Under the pieces are notes generated by a model. The model ran no database searches, was not told the origin of the DNA, and saw only the letters and a program-made list of their open reading frames with translations. From Crotalaria pallida (lineage: Eukaryota; Streptophyta; Magnoliopsida; Fabales; Fabaceae), in the NCBI GenBank assembly GCA_037953625.1, contig CM075651.1:151048001-151112000 (forward strand): 64,000 nucleotides of DNA. Direction: 5' to 3'. Below are positions 31,740-44,600 of this stretch, one piece after another (the stretch's first letter is position 1; every line of letters starts with the position of its first letter). A program made the position numbers and the translations under genes.

Positions 31740-34690
31740 GGTTTTTCATGCATGGTTGGATCTTTGAGCTAAATCATTTTAATATTTCTTTAATGTTTAA
31801 TAAATTAAGCTTTTCATAGGGATAATCACAGCATAATCTTAACAATAAATTTTTTTTATCATGCTCTTTTAGAACTTTAAGACTCTGCCATTCTTTCAAA
31901 TCTGGTTGGTGGGATAATTTTAGGTTGAATTTGTAAAATAAGATACTCAACTTAAAACTCCATGAGATTTTTTTTTGTCATTTCTCTCATTCTACTTTAC
32001 ATTATCTTAATAATAAATAATTATAATAATTATAACTAAATAAATAATAATAAATAAATAAATATAAATTTTTTATATAATAAATAATAATATTCTTAAA
32101 TATATAATTTTTTTTATTCTATTTTTGAATATATTGTGTTATTATGAAAAATATGATATATTAAATATATTTGAATATATATATATTTATTCAAATATGA
32201 TTATATAAAAAAAATCATTTAAAAAATAGATATGTAAAAAACATAGACCTATTGAAATTATTGTTGCAAATATTTTTTTCTTATAAAAATGGTTATGACA
32301 CATTTTTAAATACAAAATTGAATATTTTAATTTTTAAATATTATTTGAATGCAAATATAGTTTTTAGAAATTTATAAATATTAATGTGATAAATAAATAT
32401 TTAAAATTATTTTTAGAAATAATAGGTAATTAACATTATTGAAATTACTTTTCAAAAACATTATTAAATAAAATTAAGTTTAAAAGTGTATGATAATGTA
32501 ATAATGTTACATAAGAAAACTCATAAATTAGCATTTTCCATAAAAGTACTATACTTGTATGTAATAAGAGAACAATGAATTCCTCATATGGATAGCTTAA
32601 TTTGAGTTACGTTGTCATAACGGGAAAATGGATCGATAGGAGAATAATATATGGAGAGTTTAATATTTTCTTCAATCCTATATAATATAAAAGTTGTTTT
32701 GATATTTGAATTTTGTTCTATTTATAATATTTTATTTGATTTTCTAATAATAATTGATTACTTCTTTTCATAAACATGGTTATTTTTATAATATTTTTTT
32801 AGAATTTTACTAATAATTATAAGGGTTATTTTTAAAAAGTATATCAAATTTTCATATTTTCATTGTTACTGACTAATTTAACTAGTACCTTTTTTTGGTA
32901 GAGGTGAAAAATCTAAAAAAAATATTTTATAAATATATATATACACACACACACGACCGAAGCGAGTATATGTGTTTGGATAGTGTAAATTTTTTTACAC
33001 TATCAATGCATTATCTATCATTCATATGCATTATTATTTTTTTGTACATCTGGTTCCCAAAGTACTACCTAGATACATCCGGATTTGACTCGGATCGTGT
33101 ACTTGATTATGACAAATGAATATCCCAACATAAATTTTCTGCAATCATTCATATGCATTATTTTTACTTACAAATCAACCTTTACTAACCCATGATGTCA
33201 TGAACTATTTTCTCGAACATATTGAATTGATTCTGCTCAAAGGTTATAATGCCATTTCTTGTCATCATACTCTCTTCCACAGTCCACCTACTACTGTATT
33301 GTTTTTTAAAATAAGTTTTTTTAGTGTATCCATGTATTTTAAGTATTTTAAAAGTTATTTTTTAAAATAAAGAATATTATCTGAAAAATTCTATTGACAT
33401 ACATCCATAGTTTTTACTTGCATATTTATGCAAAGTTTCGGAAAAACTGTACGAAGATGTATTTTTTTATTTTCGAATAAGCTATCTAAATTTTTGCATT
33501 CCATAATAGACGATCTTGCATAATAGATCGTTTGAAGGTTACGAAATTGAAATCATAAACGTGAATACCATCACCCAATTATATTATGATAAAATCTAAA
33601 ACAGTACAGATCCTTAACTTATAAAGATGGATTCCATAAACGACTCACATCCGTCCATCAAGCTCTAAAGAAGTTTGATAAACTAGATGGCATTAATGAA
33701 ACAATGTTGGGTGGAAAATTGCATTAAATTTTGGCATCTTCTAGAATATTTGCCTTACTTGGGTAATTTAGAGAACCTCCCTACAAAATGAAATTTACTT
33801 ATCCACTCAAAGATAATGAAACTCTAATCCTTATTATTATAGGTCATTATTTTAAAGATTTTGTTTGTCTCTTTCATAAAGTGCTTTTCATTTCGTGTGC
33901 AGAATTATTTTTTTTAAAATTATTTTTATTAAAGGTTTTGATTATTTATGTTTTTCTAGTTGTCCGTTGCAAAATTTAAAAAAAAAATAAAAAAACAAAT
34001 TATTTTTATTGTTATATGTGATTAAGTTAAATATACATGACTGATAATAAATATTAGAAGAAATATCATTTCTTAATTGAAGAATAATTGCTTTGGATCA
34101 AATGGCAACATGGGGCCTTTGGCGTTCATCAAGAGACGTGTGATCCTTCAAATGAAATGCATGAGGGTCAATTTAAAGATAAATAAATTTAAATTTCATT
34201 ATGATAACATTAATGGAAAAGAAACATAATCTTCTATCCAAGCTGAGAAATGGATGCGCTTTTTTTTTCAGTGTGGTCCGGATCCGAGTTGAAGACTTGA
34301 ATTGGAACCTTGTTGAGAAAATAATCTTGGATCATCATGTCGTTTATAACCTATGTTACACCAATACCGGTATCGAATATGGGGTACGACATTTTTTAAA
34401 AAACTAGGATACAGTAATTCAAATTTTATAAATAAAAATATATAAATAAAGTGCAAATAAACGATTTTGGCATTGAAATAATATATGAGTATGGTAAAAT
34501 TAGAGATTGATGCTCAAAATAAGTCAAAATATAAGACCGAAAGATTGATTATATATAATTTAAAATATAGATTCTAAGACAAAAATTACATTAATGATAT
34601 CATTCACATCTAAAATATACCTTAACATACCAGTTACAAGTGCCCAAAAATACGGTACGTGTATCGGTACCCAAAGTGTAAATGTAGGGA
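31740..34690. other. Gene-poor AT-rich DNA
   Basis: Very AT-rich, with runs such as AATAAATAAATA near 32010-32070. A small frame at 32895-33119 ends with the protein-like LDTSGFDSDRVLDYDK, but I cannot assign it. No bounded element or RNA gene was seen. Confidence 0.6.
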
Positions 34691-34818
34691 TACGTCACCA
34701 ATTTTTTTTGTTTACATGGGAGGTCTGAGACTATAACCCATGACCTGAAGAAAGGGAAATCCTAAGTGTCCCTGCAGCCACCAACTGAGCTGTCTTACAC
34801 AGACTACGTCACCAATTT
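34691..34818 (-). mobile_element. tRNA-derived SINE, family 1 copy 1
   Basis: On the minus strand: GTGTAAGACAGCTCAGTTGG (A box) about 45 bases before a B-box-like GGTTATAGTC in the place of GGTTCGAATCC, ending in a poly-A-like run. The 14-bp duplication TACGTCACCAATTT is exact at 34691-34704 and 34805-34818. Same family as 38358 and 57826. Confidence 0.85.
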
Positions 34819-35047
34819 ATGATTACCCATGTTTCAGAGTTTATTGATGCTCGAACTACGAATAGAAAAATGCGAGGTTGTGAACCTACTAAATTTTTCA
34901 ATTCTATGAGTGCTTGACACGTCACAGGTAAGTGCGATGAATTAACATAAGGTTAAAATCCTGAGGATTATGTCTTTTTCACTCTCCTCTGAATAAGGAA
35001 AAAGAAAATTATTTGCCCATAAAAAATACTCCACCTATTTTTACGTA

Positions 35048-35515
35048 GGCTTAATTATATATGTTTTTAGTTCTCGAATTTTAGGATTGTTTTGCCACAT
35101 GTTTTTATTTATTTTTTAATGTCTAATTCTTCAAAGTAACTTCTTTTTTGTTTGACATATATCCCTGTTATCAATTTCGACAAAATCTTAATGACATGTC
35201 ACACCAAAATCTTAATCAGACGCAAAACATTAGTTATGGTATCGCATGATGCCACGTGGGGTGAAGATCCTTTTCTTAAATTAAAAAAAAAATTGAAGAA
35301 AGAGGTTGGTCGTCTTCGTCCATGTGACATCATGTGTCTAACCTCCTACATCAAACAAGAATTCCAGTATGATATATCAACAAAATTTGATCAAAATTGA
35401 TAAAAAGAATATATAGCAAATCCAAAAATAATTTCAGGAAGCCAAATATTAGAAAAAAACAAAAATCTGCGACAAAATAATCATAAAGTTCAATAACGTA
35501 ACATATAAATAAGCC
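35048..35515. mobile_element. Inverted-repeat element, family shared with 59941
   Basis: Starts GGCTTAATTATAT, ends AACATATAAATAAGCC. Internal landmarks match the copy at 59941-60454 in order: AATGTCTAA, GAAGTTACTTC-like, TTTGACATATA, ATCAGACGC, TCGCATGATG, ATGTGACATCATG. It is diverged and has no transposase frame. Confidence 0.65.
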
Positions 35516-37753
35516 TTTTATTTATAAGTTAGATTCAATTGAAACACACGGAAAAGATGAATATCTTTTTTATGCTAAGCAAACCAAGTGCCAGCCGCAT
35601 CAGTTAGCAGAGAAGAATCGATGGTGGACGAAGATCTTTCCCACAACTACCAAGGTGGGCAGTTAATTTCATGTTTTTAATAAAAAATTTATCAATTTTA
35701 CATTTTCATCAATTTTATTTCCATTACTTACTTCATGAAGAATTGAGCTTAGTTAATTATATAACATTTATTTAACAAGAATAATATAGAAAAAAAAGAA
35801 TTAAATATTTCCCAAAAAGTAAATAATGAACTGCATATAAAAAAAAAACAATTTTGCTAAAGTGTGACATATATAATATCGAAAGCAGTATAATAAAGTG
35901 GTGTCTACACCAAGTATAGTCCACGGGAATTTGACAAGTGCCACTTCACAAAGTTAGCCACTATTTAGACTAATTAGGGATAATATTGGAAGCTAAAAAA
36001 CATATAACAAGCAAGAAAAGCAATACATATTTTTTGTGTTTTTCTTTGAACTACTATATCAAATACTTAGAATGCAAAAACTAAGATAAGAATGCTAGAG
36101 CTGAGGTTGTATTCCATTTTATTATAAATCCGGTACTTTATAGACAAGATACCTTTCAAGTAGACTACCCTTGATTTCGTTATCCTGCTCTCAATTTTTA
36201 TTTTTTTTTGTTGAAGGTCAAATTCTCTAAATTGGTTATAAACCCAAATCCCTTTGGTGGTTTTTTCTTCCTAAACCTTAATAAAAAGTCTAATTTCTTG
36301 AAACTATTGTACTGATAGATATTTAGAGTATGTCTTATACTCTAATTTATCTTTGGAATAAAAATTTTGCTTTATTAAAATATAAAACAAGTCTAATTTC
36401 TTAGGTGAAATTAACAAAGCAATGTCATGAAGAAAGGAAAACAGGAGGGCCAAGCTTGGGGAAGTTTCTGGTTTGCTGCAGTATGATCCTTTTTTCACCT
36501 TTATGTGTCATGAAGAAAGGAAAACAGAGCTCTTGTTTGTTAAAGTTATTAATATGAAAAAACAATCATAAGTTCACAATTATTTTTCTCTCACAAGTTC
36601 TAAAAAAATACATTTTCTTATACATTTTAACTACATTAAGATCCTTAAAGGTTTTGTTGGCATTCACCTATTTTCTCTTTTAGGTTATTCACATGCTTGT
36701 CAAAGCATTTATTTTTTTCAAATATAATTACACGTCTATCAAAGATTATTCATGCACTTGATTAAAATTTGATAGGGCTGGATCGCTCGTTTGACATATT
36801 TGATAGTACGATTTACAGAATTAATCAAGGATTTTTCAAGTGTCCAGTTTTATATAGTTGGATTGATTTTGCCAAATAAATCGTTCAATAATATGAATAC
36901 GGAATCACTAAATTAAAAATTCCAGTACAATGTATGGTCTACTTATCTTGCTAATATAACGTTCAAGTTTATAGAGTAAAATGTTCACATCAAACAATGT
37001 CCAATAAGATCATAATGTATATTATCCAGCCTAATACATTATTGTGCCCAACGGGCCTAAAGGAGCTTTAGTGGGAAAGATATGTTACCTCTCATTAATA
37101 ATGCATAACAAAGAAACAAACAAGAGTACGTGGGTGACAAAATTGATACACCGACCTAATAAGAGTAAATGGATATATATTAGATAAGCCATAATTGGGC
37201 ACAGTGTTTGTCATATTGAATTTTCTACTCTTGTCATTGAGCGTTTGGCAGTAATGATTGGCAATCGAAAAAGTTTATCTTATTTCAAGGTTAAACAATG
37301 TTACATACATTACTTAAGAAATCAGACCTAATACGTATGCATCAGCATCGAAAGTTAAATACCAAACGGCATGCCCACTAAAACAGAGGAAATAACGTAA
37401 TGGGTGCCTCACACGTCACACTCCCATCTTATGTGGCTCTAGTTCATAGTTTGGGGCCAATATTACCTGAAGCATACACACGTGACATATCGGTTTACAT
37501 CATGTTAAATTATACTAGCTTTTAATTCTTACTTCAAATCAAATTTAATCAAATTAATCGTGGTTTTCTTGCTTTGTTTGTTTTTTTAGACTTGGCCTAG
37601 ATTTGGTTTTTTTTTTTCAGTTTAGTTTTTGAGCTTTGACCTTTGGTAGTATAATCTCTTTTTGGTTCTTGAATGATCTTTTCTCATTATCATCTTTAAT
37701 CTAGTAAATTTATTTTAGTTAAAAAAAGCTATGATAGGTGTAAGAATTGGTGT

Positions 37754-37789
<36 letters not shown>
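35516..37789. other. Gene-poor AT-rich DNA
   Basis: No credible coding frame. It holds a pair of 22-bp direct repeats (36423-36444 and 36506-36527) and an (AT)n tract at 37762-37801. Confidence 0.6.
36423..36527. repeat. 22-bp exact direct repeats around a 61-bp insert
   Basis: The repeat begins TGTCATGAAGAAAGG and occurs exactly at 36423-36444 and 36506-36527. The inner 61 bp is less AT-rich than its surroundings and has no poly-A. It could be filler DNA at a repaired break or a small insertion with target duplication. Confidence 0.8.

Positions 37790-37801
<12 letters not shown>
37762..37801. repeat. (AT)n microsatellite
   Basis: About 20 uninterrupted AT units, next to the left end of an inverted-repeat element. 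Confidence 0.95.
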
Positions 37802-37804
<3 letters not shown>

Positions 37805-38192
37805 AGAGATCTGTTTATACCAAGTTCAATTATACCAACTTTTATCTCGTCCATAACTTTTTATACAATGTGAATTTAACTAATTCATCCGTTGATTAAT
37901 CATATACATCATTTGTGTCAAATTTAAAAAAAAAAATTAAACACCATTGATTATGTATTTAAATAGCTTCATTTTCATATACTTTTAAAAAATATATATT
38001 TCGTTAATGTTGACATATAAAAGGGAAGTATTAAATGATTTTGGATTTTTGTTAAATTTGATATAGTCGATCTATCGAATACGAATTTTCAATCCAACAG
38101 TTAATTCGATTAAATTTAATTTGGTGTAGGAATTACGGTGTAAAAATTAATGTAATTTAACTTGGTGTGAACTAATTCCTCCTCATATATCA
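37790..38192. mobile_element. MITE-like inverted-repeat element
   Basis: Left end ATATATGATGAGAGA and right end TTCCTCCTCATATAT are inverted. Further inside, TATACCAAGTTCAATTA pairs with TAATTTAACTTGGTGTG. It may have inserted in the AT microsatellite. The superfamily is uncertain. Confidence 0.55.
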
Positions 38193-38357
38193 TTGAAAAC
38201 CTGATTATTTTCTTAATGCTTTTGCTAATATAAGAAAAAAAAATCTTAGTAAATGTGTTTTAATCAAAATGCTTTTCATATTTCCTTCTTAAAAGGAGAT
38301 AAATTTGATTACGACCGGCCTATTTTATTTTGTTTTATTTTTTAAAGTCAAAACATA

Positions 38358-38495
38358 TGGTTAAGAAAGTTTTTTTTTTGTTTACATGAGAGGTCTGGGA
38401 TTAGAACCCATGACCTGGGGAATTGAAAAATCCTAAGTGTCCCTGCAACCACCAACTGGGCTGTCTTACACGGACGGACTGGTTAAGAAAGTTTT
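38358..38495 (-). mobile_element. tRNA-derived SINE, family 1 copy 2
   Basis: Minus-strand A box (AGCCCAGTTGGTGG) and B box (GGGTTCTAATCCC) ahead of a poly-A-like tail. TGGTTAAGAAAGTTTT is repeated exactly at 38358-38373 and 38480-38495 (16 bp). Confidence 0.88.
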
Positions 38496-40360
38496 AATTA
38501 GATTTATATCGGTAGCTTAAAAAAACTACAGGATATAAAAACTTGCGGATAGCAAAAATTATAAAACTTGACGTAGTAAAATGTTTCAACTCTTAGCGTT
38601 GAATCAGTTTCATTTGCCTTTTAAGCTATCAGAATACTTTATCATTAACTTACCATACAAACTCCACAATATTATTACTTTACAATTAGCCCAAACTTCG
38701 AATAAAGTGGAAGATATTTTTATTTTTAAATTCAAAAAAATGTTGTCTTGCTACACCATGTTAAATCTCACCAAGCAGGAAAGTAAGCTGCTACAGTTCT
38801 ACCAGGAACAGCTACTCTGATCTGGTTAGCAATTAGCATGTAGATTCCGAAAATAATATGGTTTTTTTTTTATATATAAATACATATTTTAATTTTTATA
38901 AAAGAAAATTTAAGTAACTTGGATTCCGAAGATCCCAGGGATCAAGAACTCTAACACATGTATTAGTCATCACTGAAGATTTCGAACTCATTGCAATAAA
39001 CACCAAACACCGCTATAATGGAGTATAAGGCAAATACTTTTTATTTACATGCGTGTTTGATCTGGCTGATAAAATTAAATTATGATTATTTTTATTTATG
39101 ATTATATTCTGATAAGTTATGTTAAATTTATGATCTGTTTATGCTTGAGTTCAGCCTTTCCCAACAAAACCCTGCTATTTACTAGACTTTGTTATTAAAT
39201 TGGTTAATGTAGGTCCAAACATGTATTCACTTGAAAATTAGGAATGATAGGGACGCTTTTGCTGAATAGTTTAATTTGGGACTGGCTTCAATTTGCTTGA
39301 TTTATACAGCTTATTTAATTGAGGATAGACATCTCCATTCGTGCATTATAAACCACAAGAGCCATACAGTGCTTGTTAAAAAAAATTACAATTGAGCAAA
39401 AATCATGCACTCTAAAATGGGTGCTTCCATATTTCCACTTGCATATCGTAAAAAGTTACCACTATACTTCCACCTTGACCTTCTACTTAATTGTCAGGTA
39501 CTAAAAATACTAAAATAATGGTTCCCTAAAATATTCCAAAATGCAAGTCAACCGCCTACATAACAAGCATTGGCCTACACACCGAAAGTGTTAGCTACTT
39601 TGCCAATGATATTTTTTTTACCTCTTTCCATTACTAAAAAGTAAGTTGAAAAAATTGTAAGACTTGAGTAATACAAATAATATTTGGCTCGTAAAAAGTT
39701 GGATTGACTATTGTTCAACTCCTGCGTTAAGTGAAATAAAACTCTGTTAAATCAGTTTGACTCATGATTTGAGCGATTCATTTAAAAAAAAAAAAAAAAA
39801 GGAGGAATGATGGATTAAAAACGACTCTCGATTCATAAGAAACTCCGCTCCATTAATATTTGTTCCCCGAAAAGTCCCTCTAAAATTTACTCCGTTATTT
39901 AAATACCAATAGTAAACACTCCCTCGGTGTCTACATGGACTACTACTCTTTTTCAGAGAATTCTTGGATCAGTGATTTCATTGGTAATGTACAAAACTAC
40001 TCTTGTACAGACAACCTACTATAGTAAGAACTAACCTCTTCTAAACAGAAAACCAAAAAGAAAACTTGACAAGAGGAAAACATCGGAAATGTCAAAGGGG
40101 GCAGTGAGTCTGATATACTTTTCTTTTAGCAAAAAAAATGGCAGTCATGCTGTCAGCTGCAAAACCACTAACCAGCTTCGCCTAAAATTTAAAGGTGTTA
40201 AAGGCTCTCTGCTTAAGTAAAGCTTAATGGAGAAAAGAAGTTGGAAAAGCTATAGCAAACGAGTTCTGGCTTGTAAGGCAACTTCGGTGCAGGGTATCAG
40301 TCACCAGCAAACAAAAATGGTGAAATTCATCACTCTGGTCTCTGGATAGTGGATATAACC
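38496..40360. other. Intergenic DNA downstream of LTN1
   Basis: AT-rich; the part from about 39.9 to 40.36 kb probably includes the LTN1 3' untranslated region. A frame of 79 codons (38581-38820) has no recognised family. Confidence 0.5.
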
Positions 40361-41651
40361 TTAGAATGGAGATTGACACAATGGGCAAGATGATTTGTGA
40401 GAAGTTGAAAACCATTTATAAAGGCAAGCAGCATGAAATTTGTGTTTGCAGGTCTTGCAGGCAAGGCGAGGAATGCTGTAGTTTGTAGTGTGGATGACAC
40501 TGTAACAGATTGGGCACTCCTCAACACCTTCAAATTCTTTATCAAAATTGCGCTTCCAAGTACCTATAGCTTCTGCTAAAGCTCCATTCTGCAAGACCAG
40601 AAAAGGAATTGTTAGCTCTCGTGCAAACTTGCTGTAGTGATTATTAATTCTCACATTGACAGGCAACAAAACTTCAAAATGTTGTATGTGAAATTATCAT
40701 GCACTGCATAATGAAATGAGTAATTTATACAGTATTTATGAATTTTCACACCACATATGTCAGTGCGAAATTCTACTAAGCATTTTGCAAAAGTGAGCAA
40801 CAGAAAAGTCAACTTCAAGATGTAAATTGAACTAGAATCCATAGCAAATTACCTGGTTACGAACAAATAGCATCATTGACATTAACCATTTCCTTTGCTT
40901 GACCTCACTAATCCCTAAGCTCCTTGTACAATCAACATCTACAGACCTTAGTGGATAAGATGGGGGAAGCCGAATGACTAGATCCATTCCTGTTTCATCC
41001 TTGGTGTAAGTAGCAACAACTTCATTTGCTGATTTGCTTACACTAACTGAGAAGTTCTCATCACAGAAGTTCGCAATCTTAATCTGCATTGGACATGATT
41101 TGTATAGATATATCAGGACAAGATTATCCATACAATAACTGCATGCTAATCCAATCAAAGACAGATCCTCCATAACTACAACATATTGGTTCTCAGTTAA
41201 CCGTAACAGCACAGATCAAGTTGGCAGCTGGACAATATGAAACATGATACTCCCTCCGGTCCTTATTATAAGCCCCTTTGACCAATTTTCTCACCCTTTA
41301 AGAAAGTTAGTTAGTATGGTTAGTGGTATTGAAAATGTAAATATTAGATATACTTTTTCAAAAGTACCCCTATAATTATTATTGGAAATCTAAAAAGTGT
41401 TGAGTAAATAGGGGTGTTTGTGGGAAAGAAGTAATTAATTCCATTGGAAATGGGGCTTATATTAATGACAAAAAAAAAGTCTTCAAATAGGGCTTATATT
41501 TAGGACCGGAGGGAGTATAAACACGGATCTACAGATATTCGAGAGTTGAAGTTAGGAATCTCCACCCAATTAGTGTTTCAGTGTTTGTTAGCATTATCCT
41601 TGACGCAACTGAGGCAGTAGAATCATAAGATGTACACGAGGCTTCGATATA

Positions 41652-41682
<31 letters not shown>

Positions 41683-44600
41683 TATATTTTTTAACATAGC
41701 TTTGGTAATAGATTTACATGAGTTAGTATCAAACTAGTGACCAACAAAAATGCAGCAAAATTGCTACTAGTTAAGAACACTAAAAGTTGCAAGTGAACTA
41801 CTTGGCCTGGTTTAGAACATGCATAGATTGAACTTAGGTTTTAAATATTTGTTTTAGTCCCCCAGTAAAGTAGGGGTCTGATAGGAATATAAGCTCTTAG
41901 ATATTTATATTAAATTAAATAAATTAATGTAGTAAATGTATTAGGTGGTTATGAGTGGTTATTGTAGTGCATTAGGAAGTTATGAGTAGTTATTGTTAGT
42001 TATATTATTGTGTTTAAATATGTGGTGTGGGGGTTAGACTCTTTATTGAGGGATTTGTCATTTGTTAAAGGTTGAAGGAGGAGACTCCTTGTTAGGAGAA
42101 ACCCTGTGTATGTAGTAGGAGGCCTAGGTCTCTGGGACAGCATCTGCTGTAATTTCTTTGTATTCTTGTCTTTCTAATCTCAATATCTAGTGGTTTTCTA
42201 TCAATTGGTCCGACCTGCCGGATCCAAAAGGAGGAGATTTGTGAGACCAGCGAAATCGTGTGCTAATCATGGCAAGAGTGTCAGAAAGAGTTGATTTGTT
42301 GGAGGAAAAGATTGAAGGGATGGGGGAGAGATTGGCTAACATTGAGGAGAAGATGATTGCTTTAGAGATAAATTTAAAGGAGAGCATCCTATCCGAAATC
42401 AGGAAGATCATGGGAAAGAACAATGAAGAAGTTCACAAAAAGCAGAGGGTTAAACAAGAGAGTGGTAAGGTGAGACCGGGCTACGACAATCATCCTTTGG
42501 GTAGTGACAAAGAGGGCAGAATCCTCTCTAACGGAACTGCAATGGTAGAGAATGGGTGGAAGGAGAGTGCATCAAGCAAACCTTTGGGTAGTGACAAAGA
42601 GGGCAGAATCCTCTCTAACGGAACTGCAATGGTAGAGAATGGGTGGAAGGAGAGTGCATCAAGCAAACCTTTGGGTAGTGACAAAGAGGGCAGAATCCTC
42701 TTTAAGGGAACTGCAATGGCAGAGAATGGGTGGAAGGAGAGTGCATCAAACATGGAGGCAAACCTACCACGATTGGCGGTGTCCCTAGAAATTTTGGACT
42801 TCAGTTTGTCCTCTGAAGCGTATACGGTGGCTGAGTTCAGTGTCTCGCATCAGTTGACTCTGCGTCCACCACCAAAGCCTCCAGACCCATTTGTTGAGAC
42901 AGTTGTTGTGAAGGCGCAGGAATGACAACGGAAGATACGACCCGAGAGGGAAAATCTATCCTGAAGAGACAATTTCCTATATTCAGCCTTGAGGACAAGG
43001 CTGTTTCTGTACCGGGAGGCATTGATAGGAATATAAGCTCTTAGATATTTATATTAAATTAAATAAATTAATGTAGTAAATGTATTAGGTGGTTATGAGT
43101 GGTTATTGTAGTGCATTAGGAAGTTATGAGTAGTTATTGTTAGTTATATTATTGTGTTTAAATATGTGGTGTGGGGGTTAGACTCTTCATTGAGGGATTT
43201 GTCATTTGTTAAAGGTTGAAGGAGGAGACTCCTTGTTAGGGGGAAACCCTGTGTATGTAGTAGGAGACCTAGGTCTCTGGGACAGCATCTGCTGTAATTT
43301 CTTTGTATTCTTGTCTTTCTAATCTCAATATCTAGTGGTTTTCTATCAGGGTCTTTCGGTTTTAGAAACTCAAAAACTAGGGTATGGAAGCAGTGACCTG
43401 ACTAAAGCACCAAATCATTTCATCAATTTCTGCTTTTTCTCTCATTAACTCTTACCTTCAACAATGCCTTGATTAAATCATGGAGCTCTAGGATACTAAC
43501 TTTCTACACTTATTTAACAGGTGGTGGTGCAATTCAGCAATAAATATTATCAAATGACAGATTATTTAGTTGGGCAAGAAACTACACCATACCTGGGACA
43601 ATTCATTTGCAATGAGAGGAGGGCTGCAGGAAGTCCTTGTAAATGATTCAATGGCAGCTGAAGTGTTACGATCACGCAAGTCACTAAACCAGCCACGGAC
43701 ATAAGCAGGAAGAACATGAAGCATCGATCCATATATTGCTCCAGCAAGCGACGAAATTTTCTCTAATTCAACAGGCCAAAGGGGTTCCACAGAAAACAAC
43801 AATGAACCAGATGTGATGGCCCGAGTTGCAGCTCTTGCAGCAACCGATAAGCCACCAGAAAGCTTTACACCTTTCTTCTTCAGATTATGAACCAAGGCAA
43901 TTTCAACAGGGATATGCTGAAAAAGGCAATCTAATATAACTTGAGGGGCAGAGTCTTGTATGTACTGGATTAGTCTCTCCCTCAGAGAAGACGATGAAGG
44001 CAATGACCAGAGATGTGATATCAACAAAGACCATGCAAGGAAAAGATCCACCTGCAATTAATTAGGAAAAAAAAATATTTTCAGATGGATGGACCATTAG
44101 TACCCCCAACGGAAACGCAAAGTTAATCGATAAATAAGCAGTTAAAAAATGCATGACACATAGAGCATAGTTCAACTTTGTTTCATATAAAGTATCCTTA
44201 CTCTTTGTTGATCAATTAAGCCCATTTCGAGAACCTCATAAGGTGCCCTTTCGATCATGTAAGATATTTCCTCTTTCAAATGAATTTTTTCTTCTGCTGA
44301 CATGACAAGATGGCTGACATCCTGGTCACTAGCAGCATGTATGTCTGAGTTACTAGCACTATCTTCAATGACAGCAGTGCCTAAAACAGGCTCATTTGAA
44401 AGAACAAAGTATGCTGCAAACTGCAACAAAGGAATTGGCCTGGAAGTGAAAAGTATAGCATACAATGAGCTAACAGACCCTTTGCCTAGTCCCCAAAATT
44501 CAACTGATTTCACTGCTCTGTCCCTAGCCTGTGATGAGGAATTAAAAACACCACAAGCTACCAGTTCCCAAAAGTATGTATATTCAACTCGTGACGATGC

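Larger units (their letters stand above)
41879..43348 (+). mobile_element. Young non-autonomous LTR retrotransposon (Ty3-like deletion derivative) in LTN1 intron 14
   Basis: Two LTRs (41879-42203 and 43023-43348) start TGATAGGAAT and end TTCTATCA. They differ by about three substitutions and one indel. The 5-bp duplication GGGTC is exact (41874-41878 and 43349-43353). A primer site beginning TGGTCCGACCTGCCGGAT lies two bases after the left LTR. It matches the 3' end of plant tRNA-Tyr with few mismatches. A weak purine tract (ACCGGGAGGCAT) precedes the right LTR. The inside (about 820 bp) has one 218-codon frame and no protease, integrase or reverse transcriptase, so movement needs enzymes from another element. 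It is inserted antisense to LTN1. Confidence 0.93.

Noticed and set aside
42490..42753. 87-codon minus-strand frame with repeated LSLPKG units
   Set aside because: It is the antisense of the 87-bp tandem repeat in the LTR element.
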